DNA of 28,076 bases, taken from Oscillospiraceae bacterium. GTDB taxonomy: Bacteria; Bacillota_A; Clostridia; Oscillospirales; CAG-272. The number at the start of each line of letters is the position of its first letter. Position 1 is the stretch's first letter. Position numbers and translations under genes: made by a program. Location: positions 1 through 28,076 of the forward strand of contig SVUD01000024.1 of NCBI GenBank assembly GCA_015063445.1. The letters run 5' to 3'. Below, piece after piece: positions 22,701 to 28,076 of this stretch. A model generated the notes under the pieces. The model ran no database searches. It saw nothing but the letters and a program-made list of their open reading frames with translations, and was not told where the DNA came from.

Positions 22701-23823
22701 GATCGTAAGGATCAAAGTCCTGTGTGAATATAGCGTCCGCGCTGTCATCAATTCCGTAAGCTCTCGCGGCATTTACGGAAGAGCTGTATTTAGCATCGTC
22801 CTCCTCGGGAAAATCATTTTCGACTGACTTAGCCTCGTAAATGATATCGTCGCTTTTGAATTTTCCGTCATTATTATCCGTGCGCACGAAGGAAGCTTCA
22901 ACGTCTACGAAAATATCGTTGAATTTGCTTCTTTTATACGCATCCTTGATATCGTCCTCGGTATCGTTTTCGGTATCTGTATTTTCCTCATCGGTATTTT
23001 TAATAACGGTTTCACGAAGAATATGGGCAGTACCAAAGGTGTTTTTAGTCTCAAGAATACCAAGCTCGGGAATCTCAAGTCTGCTGACGCCGTTATCCGT
23101 TCCAAAATATTCGTCGTTGTAGAGATCTCTGTTTTTCTTGTCATCGAAGGCTCTTTGCTTAGCTTCCTTGCCTTCGCTCTTTCTTTTCTTTTTTTCCTCT
23201 CTCTTCTTTTCAAGACTTGCGCCGTAGTTGACAAGACGGCGTATTTTTCTGAGGAAGAAGTCCGAAACCGCCGATCCGCCGCCGGAGGCAAGATAAATCA
23301 CGTAAACTATGAGTGCGAGTGAGAGAATGATTATAAGCCCTATTCTGCCGAAAATCTTCATAAGAAGGAATGCGAATACGCTTCCGATAACGCCTCCGCC
23401 GACGGAGTTTGTACCGTTTTTGTAGAATTCGGAAACGTTAAAGGTGAAGCCGGTCTTAAACGTTGCTATAACGTAAGCGGTCATTGCGAGCATAACGAGA
23501 GCTGAAACCGAGAAAATAAATCTCTTAAGTAAGCTGCCCCTCTTCACGTCGGAGAAGTAGAAAAGAGCGTGCATCGCTATGAAGAAGGGAATCGTATACG
23601 CCATATACGAGAAAAGTCCCATAAGAACGTTCGATATAAATTTACCGAAAGCGCCCGTATCCGCGGTGATATAGCAAAGCGTCAGAAAAAGAGAGATTGC
23701 TATAAGAACTACGGGAACGGCTCTCATTATGCCGATTACCTCTCCGCCCTTTTTTGTTTTATCCCTAACGCTTGGCGATGAGTCTTGCGTATTTATGTTT
23801 TTTTTGTTGTTATTACCGTTCAA
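19717..23823 (-). CDS. ftsK: FtsK/SpoIIIE-type DNA translocase with a long repetitive linker
   Basis: 1368 residues, long for the family. It starts with TTG at 23823, with a strong AGGAGG at 23831-23836 and no equally good ATG. Membrane segments lie at about 30-50, 62-82, 95-115 and 135-185. A charged linker follows; residues about 570-667 consist of ten to eleven near-identical 9-residue units (QPQYSAPQ plus A/S/T). Acidic Asp/Glu-rich stretches lead to the motor, with Walker A GATGMGKS (from residue 1025) and Walker B IIIFIDELND (about 1130-1137). The C-terminal gamma winged helix ends DEWNEKLSRLTDY. The hexameric motor pumps chromosomal DNA through the division or sporulation septum. It is divergent from cysS, and the DJ-1 gene follows it. 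Confidence 0.95.
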   Translation of the reverse strand: MNGNNNKKNINTQDSSPSVRDKTKKGGEVIGIMRAVPVVLIAISLFLTLCYITADTGAFGKFISNVLMGLFSYMAYTIPFFIAMHALFYFSDVKRGSLLKRFIFSVSALVMLAMTAYVIATFKTGFTFNVSEFYKNGTNSVGGGVIGSVFAFLLMKIFGRIGLIIILSLALIVYVIYLASGGGSAVSDFFLRKIRRLVNYGASLEKKREEKKKRKSEGKEAKQRAFDDKKNRDLYNDEYFGTDNGVSRLEIPELGILETKNTFGTAHILRETVIKNTDEENTDTENDTEDDIKDAYKRSKFNDIFVDVEASFVRTDNNDGKFKSDDIIYEAKSVENDFPEEDDAKYSSSVNAARAYGIDDSADAIFTQDFDPYDLAMNEKRRDKASSKADAERKTPVGFSEYIASMTKEDSEHLKKLEEFETKGASYIDRKTESSSASTEKTVSVESTAKENEGDTENDALKQAEAARLAEQALLANYGYQATADAKKEPVKQTEPKSEEKKPEESFNERNASSYKNEYERKYGSQLSNSINSDKFRFVNNTVEETRIPYSANSPTHQNSEPSSTRYNVNQSQYSAPQAQPQYSAPQAQPQYSAPQSQPQYSAPQTQPQYSAPQSQPQYNAPQSQPQYSAPQAQPQYSAPQAQPQYSAPQTQPQYNAPQSQPQYSTTVQLEANNNLKFIEDDGDDVKNIPITANSTEFRFDTNDTEEDEPESRFDQLKENDNDVIEVSRSMLENDFENPETEEKVGLDFSTDEDIEEDGFTEADAEEPVQPTLIPEEERNPDVDSYRNMFTIFDGENEDASSDSDDKAYGLEGADEAPATEVSDSEIDDAPFDVDEPDDIDELDDIDDEPPFEAPAKKPEKPKAPKIDYSNYKFPPLDLLKKSPEEDWDTINREIQYGGEQLINTLDSFNIKATIRGMEHGPRITRYSIVPAKGIRVNQIEKLADDIALALAAESIRIEAPIPGKSAVGVEVPNKVSSLVTLRDLLESDEFMNEPSKTSVCIGKSVEGSLVYGDIGSMPHALIAGATGMGKSVCINALITSILYKARPDEVKFIMIDPKKVEFAPYTGLPHLLIPVVTDPKQAAGALMWAVDEMNKRYEIIEQVRVKNIDSYNRKVAENPELGAPMSKIIIFIDELNDLMVQVRDPVENLIMLLAQKSRAAGIHLVIGTQRPSVDVLTGVIKANIPTRIACKVSSGIDSRTILEKTGAEKLIGKGDMLFAIPGKEPKRVQGAFVSDGETEAIVEFIKSQVKGEVYDEQALEDIKRAAQKCDKSKNGDDGFDDDDDEGSGVGYLQDRKFLNAVELAVRNGSVATSFLQRKLHIGYGKAAQYIDIMEDLGVVGEKNGSKARDVLISMDEWNEKLSRLTDY
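21828..22112. repeat. 27-bp tandem repeat in ftsK coding the QPQYSAPQx linker
   Basis: About 10.5 copies of a 27-base unit encode the 9-residue QPQYSAPQ-A/S/T. The variant order of the last residue (A A S T S S, then A A T S) and the two N-for-S units suggest block duplication. Length is likely to vary between strains through slippage or recombination. The repeat is in frame and keeps ftsK open. Confidence 0.9.
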
Positions 23824-23896
23824 TTAACTATCCTCCTGCGAAGATTTGCTTTTTTTGGGCTGTTGCATTGTGAAAGCCCGAAAGTCGTACATATAT

Positions 23897-23925
23897 ATGA
23901 TACCAAATATTTTAAAGAATTACAA
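23897..23925 (-). promoter_or_regulatory. Likely ftsK promoter
   Basis: On the minus strand TTGTAA (23920-23925), a 17-base spacer and TATCAT (23897-23902) lie about 75 bases upstream of the TTG start. Confidence 0.5.
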
Positions 23926-24008
23926 TACCTTCCGCGCGAAAAATATATTTTTTTCTAACACGGTATGGCTTTTGCTTGCAAGAATATACGCAAAAATCCT
24001 TTTCTCCC

Positions 24009-24037
24009 TTGACAAACCCTCTTGTGTCTGCTAAAAT
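24009..24037 (+). promoter_or_regulatory. Consensus promoter of cysS
   Basis: A perfect TTGACA (24009-24014), a 17-base spacer and TAAAAT (24032-24037). The leader to the ATG at 24110 is only about 65 bases and contains one hairpin, AGCGTGA/TCACGCT (24057-24079). It is too short for a T-box. Confidence 0.8.
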
Positions 24038-24109
24038 ATAGTATTGAAATATTTATAGCGTGAGAAATAATATCACGCTGAAGAAATAAAATGGAAAGAG
24101 GCATCTCAA

Positions 24110-25543
24110 ATGAGGCTTTATAATTCGCTTACAAGGGAGAAGGAAGTTTTTATCCCGAGAGAACAGGGAAAGGTAAGCATGTATACCTGTGGACCTACCG
24201 TATACCACTTTGCTCATATAGGAAACCTTCGCTCGTATGTTATGGAAGATATACTTGAAAAATATCTCCGCTACGTTGGATATGACGTAACGAGAGTTAT
24301 GAATATTACCGACGTCGGCCACCTCACAAGTGACGCTGATACGGGCGAGGATAAGATGCTTAAGGGCGCAAGGCGTGAGCATAAAACGGTTATGGAGATT
24401 GCAAAATACTATACCGACGCATTCTTTGCGGATTGCGAAAAGCTCAATATCAAAACGCCCGACGTTGTTGAGCCCGCGACGGCTTGTATAGATGAGTTTA
24501 TTGAAATGATCAAAACCCTTCTTGAAAAGGGCTACGCATACGAGGCAGGCGGAAATATATATTTCGATACCTCGAAGCTTGAAAAATACTACGTATTCAA
24601 CGACTTTAACGAGGAAGACCTTGACGTTGGAGTAAGAGAAACCGTTGAGGCTGACAGCAATAAGAAAAACAAGGCAGACTTTGTGCTTTGGTTCACCAAA
24701 TCAAAGTTTGACGATCAGGAGCTTAAGTGGGACTCTCCCTTTGGAGTAGGTTATCCCGGCTGGCATATTGAGTGCTCTTGCATCGCGAGAAAGCACCTTG
24801 GCGAATATCTCGACCTTCATTGTGGAGGTATTGATAACGCATTCCCGCACCATACCAACGAGATTGCGCAGAGCGAATCAACGTTCGGTCACGAGTGGTG
24901 TAAATATTGGTTCCACGTTCATCACCTTAATACCTTGGGCGGTAAGATGAGTAAATCCAAGGGTGAATTCCTCACCGTTTCGCTTCTCGAGGAAAAGGGC
25001 TTTGATCCTCTTGTTTACCGTATGTTCTGTCTCGGCTCTCATTACAGAAAGAATCTCGTATTCTCATGGGAAAACCTCGAGAACGCTAAAATTGCGTATG
25101 GTAAGCTCGTGGCAAAGATTGCGGCGCTCAAGGCAAACGAGAGCGACGTAATAGACGAAAGTGCGCTGGAAAAGGGCAGAGAGGGCTTCAAGAACGCTCT
25201 TGATAACGACCTTAATACGTCCCTTGCCGTTACAGCGATTTACGACGTTCTTAAGCTTAACACCAACGATAAAACCAAGCTTGCGCTTATTGATGAGTTT
25301 GATACCGTGTTAGGTCTTGATTTGATTGCTCACGCAAACGAAATGAATAAAAACGAAGAAAACGCAACAAATTCCGAGGCAGACTCTGAATTTGTTGCAT
25401 ACATCAAAGAAAAAATAGCAGCGAGAGCAGCGGCTAAAAAAGCTAAAAACTTTGCCGAGGCAGACGCTATCAGAGCCGAGCTTCTTGAAAAGGGCGTGAC
25501 CCTTGTCGATAAGCGCGAGGGTACCGAATTTATTATCGGCTGA
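24110..25543 (+). CDS. cysS: Cysteinyl-tRNA synthetase
   Basis: 477 residues, normal size. It charges tRNA-Cys with cysteine and ATP in the cytoplasm. Class I signatures are HIGN (36-39, the HIGH motif) and KMSKS (279-283). Zinc ligands include Cys27 (MYTCGPTVY), the IECSCIARKHLG cysteine and the HHTNEIAQSE region. The C-terminal anticodon-binding part contains AAKKAKNFAEADAIRAELLE, typical of CysS. The start is ATG at 24110, with AAGAGG about 10 bases upstream. It is followed by the Sel1-repeat gene after 27 bases, so the two probably share a transcript ending at about 26448. Confidence 0.97.
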   Translation: MRLYNSLTREKEVFIPREQGKVSMYTCGPTVYHFAHIGNLRSYVMEDILEKYLRYVGYDVTRVMNITDVGHLTSDADTGEDKMLKGARREHKTVMEIAKYYTDAFFADCEKLNIKTPDVVEPATACIDEFIEMIKTLLEKGYAYEAGGNIYFDTSKLEKYYVFNDFNEEDLDVGVRETVEADSNKKNKADFVLWFTKSKFDDQELKWDSPFGVGYPGWHIECSCIARKHLGEYLDLHCGGIDNAFPHHTNEIAQSESTFGHEWCKYWFHVHHLNTLGGKMSKSKGEFLTVSLLEEKGFDPLVYRMFCLGSHYRKNLVFSWENLENAKIAYGKLVAKIAALKANESDVIDESALEKGREGFKNALDNDLNTSLAVTAIYDVLKLNTNDKTKLALIDEFDTVLGLDLIAHANEMNKNEENATNSEADSEFVAYIKEKIAARAAAKKAKNFAEADAIRAELLEKGVTLVDKREGTEFIIG

Positions 25544-25570
25544 TTTTAAAAAACGTAAGGAAGAAACAAA

Positions 25571-26344
25571 ATGCCTTTTGAAAAAAGCGTCGCAGACGTC
25601 CTCTTTATGAACGGGGAATACGAGGCTGCGGCTGAAATGTATCTTGAGGGCGCAAGAGAGGGCGAGGAAATAGCCTCGTTTAATTATGGCTACTGTCTTT
25701 TACACGGTTTAGGTGTAGAGACGGATTATGAGGCGGCAAAAAGCTTTTTCACATATGCAAGAGATATGACGGGCGGCGAGAGCTCGTATAACCTTGCTAC
25801 TCTTTATCTTGAGGGCAGAGGTGTTGAGAAGGATTACAGAGTCGGCTTGCAATATATGTCCGACGCTGCAGATCTCGGATGTGTTGAGGCTATGCTCTAT
25901 CTCGGTATGGTTTACACCACGGGGTACGTCCTTTCTCCCGAAATCACCTCTATTTGTATGATACCGTTCCACAAGAGTGAAATGCGTCGTGATACCGAAT
26001 ATATGCTCCCCGGCGATACCGAGCTTCTTGACTTAGACGAGGAGAGGCGGTTTTCCACGGTTAAGGCAGACGCAAGACGAGCCTTTGAATATTTCAGCGA
26101 GGCGGCGAGCGCCGACCCGACGTATGTTGAGGACCTGGTTGCAAAAGGTAAATTTCTGTTCGCAAAATGCTATATTGACGGTATGGGAACCGACCCGAAT
26201 ATTGAGGTTGGACTTACTCTTATGCTCAAGGCGGGTAAAAGCGGCTCTGAGGATGCCGTTGCCTTTCTTTCGGAAAACGGAATTACGGAAAGACTTCTTC
26301 TCGAGTGGAAATCCCGTGATAAGAAAGAGGAAAGCAGAAAATAA
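25571..26344 (+). CDS. Sel1-like repeat (SLR/TPR-type) protein
   Basis: 257 residues with no signal peptide. Helical Sel1-type repeats are visible: ASFNYGYCLLHGLGVETDYE (about 37-56), SSYNLATLYLEGRGVEKDYR (72-91), AMLYLGMVYTTGY (107-119) and FAKCYIDGMGTDPNIEVG (about 198-215). They are interrupted by an irregular insertion (about 120-170). Such proteins are protein-interaction scaffolds; the partner is unknown. The start is ATG at 25571, with AAGGAAG upstream. It sits directly behind cysS, which suggests co-transcription rather than a shared function. Confidence 0.88.
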   Translation: MPFEKSVADVLFMNGEYEAAAEMYLEGAREGEEIASFNYGYCLLHGLGVETDYEAAKSFFTYARDMTGGESSYNLATLYLEGRGVEKDYRVGLQYMSDAADLGCVEAMLYLGMVYTTGYVLSPEITSICMIPFHKSEMRRDTEYMLPGDTELLDLDEERRFSTVKADARRAFEYFSEAASADPTYVEDLVAKGKFLFAKCYIDGMGTDPNIEVGLTLMLKAGKSGSEDAVAFLSENGITERLLLEWKSRDKKEESRK

Positions 26345-26412
26345 GAAAAACAAGGAAACAGGGTAAGATATCGCTCTCGCTTAGATGTGTTGAAAGCAAA
26401 GAAAAATATAAT

Positions 26413-26448
26413 AAAAACGCTTACGGCAAAAACACCGTAAGCGTTTTT
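26413..26448. terminator. Bidirectional terminator between the Sel1 gene and the ABC exporter
   Basis: AAAAACGCTTACGG (26413-26426) is perfectly complementary to CCGTAAGCGTTTTT (26435-26448), with an 8-nt loop. A-run and T-run on both sides make it usable by both converging transcripts. Confidence 0.92.
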
Positions 26449-26449
26449 A

Positions 26450-28076
26450 TTATATTCTTGCGAATTGACTGTCATATAATTCCTTATAGAATCCGCCGAG
26501 CTTGATAAGCTCGATGTGCGTTCCTCTTTCAATAATATCTCCGTCCTTCATAACGAGGATAATATCGGCATTCTTAACGGTTGAAAGCCTATGAGCGACT
26601 ATAAAGCTCGTTCTGCCCTTCATCATTTTTAAGAAAGCCTCTTGTATCTTTATTTCTGTACGGGTATCTATCGAGGAGGTGGCCTCGTCTAAAATAAGCA
26701 TCGGTGGAAGAGTCAGCATAACTCTTGAAATTGATATAAGCTGACGCTGTCCCTGCGAAAGCGCCTCACCGCCCTCGCCGATAACTGTGTCGTAGCCGTT
26801 TTTAAGTCTCTTTATAAAGCCGTGAGCATGAGAGGCCTTTGCGGCAGCGATAATTTCCTCGTCGGTTGCATCGGGCTTACCGAGAGCGATATTTTCCTTG
26901 ACCGTGCCGTTCATCACCCAGGTTTCCTGAAGCACCATGCCGATATTTTCACGAAGCGAGCGTCTCGTTAAATCCCTGATATCAAATCCGTCAACCGAAA
27001 TGCTTCCTTTGTCAACGTCGTAAAAGCGCATAAGCAGATTGATAAGAGTTGTTTTTCCGCAGCCCGTAGGACCGACTATCGCAACTCTCATACCTTCGTT
27101 AACGGAAAGCGTGAGATTTTCAATAAGCTTCTTGCTTTTATCGTAGGAGAAGGAAACGTCGGTAAGCTTAACGTCTCCCGCAGTGTCTATAAGTGTAGCC
27201 GCATTGCTTTTATCGGGAATCTCGGGCTTTTCCTCAATGAGAGCGAAAATTCTCGCCGCCGAGGCAAGCGCGTTCTGGAATTCTGTTATAACGCCCGATA
27301 TCTCGTTAAAGGGCTTGGTATACTGATTCGTATACGAAAGCAGGCAGGAAAGCTCGCCTACGGTAAACGGAGCGGCAGCGCCCCACGTTGCGATTACCGA
27401 GAAAGCGCCCGTCAACGCAACCGCCGCGTATACTATGTTATTCACAAATCTCGTAGTGGGATTAACTAAAGACGAGAAGAAAATAGCGTTAAGAGAAGCC
27501 TTTTCGAGTCTGTCGTTTATCTCGTTAAATTTATTGATTGAGTTTTTTTCCTCGCCGAACGCGATAACGAGCTTCTGATTTCCGAGAACCTCGTCGATGT
27601 TTGCCGTCTGCTCGCCGTTTGTCTTGGAACGCAGCATAAACATAGAGTGAGTTTTCGTGCCTATAAACTTGGCGACAACGAGTGAAAGCGGAGTAAGAAC
27701 GACCACCACAAGCGCAATCTTCCAGCTTATAGCAATCATAAATCCGAGCGTTCCGAGAATGGTAAGAACCCCTGTAAAAAGCTGCGTAAATCCGAGAAGC
27801 AGTCCCTCGGAAAAGTGGTCAACGTCGGTTATAATTCTCGATACGATATCACCCTTTGAGCTTGAGTCGATGTAAGAAAGTGGAAGTCTTTCGAGCTTTT
27901 CGAAAGCCTCGTTGCGCATATCTCTCGCTACGTGATAGGTTATCTTGTTATTTATGGTACTCATTATCCATTGCATAAGCGCTGTTATGAGTATGAGAAT
28001 ACCCGCAGCTGTAAGATGCTCTAAAATTCCGCTTACGTCAACCAGCCCCTTGCCGATAATGAGGTCAATGGATTTA
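26450..28076 (-). CDS. ABC exporter, fused permease-ATPase, 5' end beyond window
   Basis: At least 541 residues are visible. The frame stays open to the window edge, so the true start lies to the right; the internal ATG at 27976 is not the start. The permease part has several hydrophobic segments (for example GILILITALMQWIM and LTILGTLGFMIAISWKIALV). The ATPase part has Walker A GPTGCGKTTL, Q-loop VLQETWVMNGTVKENI, signature LSQGQRQ (a common LSGGQ variant), Walker B MLILDEATSSID and the switch His in VAHRLSTV. This is an MdlB/lipid- or drug-exporter-type half transporter. Such proteins often work as heterodimers with an adjacent gene, here presumably outside the window. Confidence 0.95.
   Translation of the reverse strand, partial: KSIDLIIGKGLVDVSGILEHLTAAGILILITALMQWIMSTINNKITYHVARDMRNEAFEKLERLPLSYIDSSSKGDIVSRIITDVDHFSEGLLLGFTQLFTGVLTILGTLGFMIAISWKIALVVVVLTPLSLVVAKFIGTKTHSMFMLRSKTNGEQTANIDEVLGNQKLVIAFGEEKNSINKFNEINDRLEKASLNAIFFSSLVNPTTRFVNNIVYAAVALTGAFSVIATWGAAAPFTVGELSCLLSYTNQYTKPFNEISGVITEFQNALASAARIFALIEEKPEIPDKSNAATLIDTAGDVKLTDVSFSYDKSKKLIENLTLSVNEGMRVAIVGPTGCGKTTLINLLMRFYDVDKGSISVDGFDIRDLTRRSLRENIGMVLQETWVMNGTVKENIALGKPDATDEEIIAAAKASHAHGFIKRLKNGYDTVIGEGGEALSQGQRQLISISRVMLTLPPMLILDEATSSIDTRTEIKIQEAFLKMMKGRTSFIVAHRLSTVKNADIILVMKDGDIIERGTHIELIKLGGFYKELYDSQFARI

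Noticed and set aside
24091..24123. Ten-codon leader peptide overlapping the cysS start
   Set aside because: It has no convincing ribosome binding site and no cysteine or regulatory codons.

Overview
This 28 kb window looks like the chromosome of an uncultured, gut-type member of the Clostridia (Bacillota). The evidence is a moderate G+C content, strong AGGAGG-type ribosome binding sites and consensus sigma-A promoters. It also carries a yajC gene next to a TIGR04086-type membrane gene, an FtsK/SpoIIIE translocase, a DUF3810 membrane metalloprotein and a fosfomycin-target-type MurA. No phage structural genes, transposases, CRISPR arrays or rRNA genes are visible.

Layout. 1-111 is the 5' end of a minus-strand gene cut by the window edge. 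190-640 is a gene-free stretch of short direct repeats (about 200-253) and a dense array of small hairpins (313-557), ending next to a tRNA-Pro(UGG) gene with its own promoter and terminator. 918-3437 is a two-gene minus-strand operon: a pectate-lyase-like beta-helix protein, then an alpha/alpha-toroid protein. Both look cytoplasmic, and a strong promoter with a 17-bp palindromic operator at the start site precedes them. 3697-7046 carries a DUF3810 protein, murA and a pyridoxine/pyridoxamine kinase on the plus strand. 7086-7959 is yajC and a small membrane protein on the minus strand, separated by a hairpin that contains the second gene's ribosome binding site. 8166-11948 is a large SF1 helicase with a C-terminal Vsr/MTES_1575-like nuclease fold, the Hhe-like architecture linked to anti-phage defence. 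It has its own promoter and terminator-like hairpin.

12245-14533 encodes an exported helical protein of unknown function. It is followed on the plus strand by serine acetyltransferase (cysE) and a NodB-type deacetylase with a structured leader. 16820-18943 holds a TtcA-like tRNA thiolase (minus), a small cell-wall amidase (plus) and a cysteine-rich zinc-ribbon-like protein (minus). 19059-23823 holds a DJ-1/PfpI gene and ftsK (minus). A second, diverged copy of the ftsK 3' end lies beyond the DJ-1 gene, so DJ-1 is bracketed by two ftsK tails. 24110-26344 is cysS plus a Sel1-repeat gene (plus), and the window ends in a 5'-truncated ABC exporter (minus).

Functional themes are envelope biogenesis (murA, yajC, amidase, deacetylase, ftsK), sulfur and cysteine use (cysE, cysS, TtcA-like) and cofactor supply (PLP kinase). 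Into these are interspersed likely accessory features: the helicase-nuclease, the beta-helix/toroid operon, the ftsK-bracketed DJ-1 gene and the hairpin array. All assignments are by eye from sequence motifs; no database search was run.
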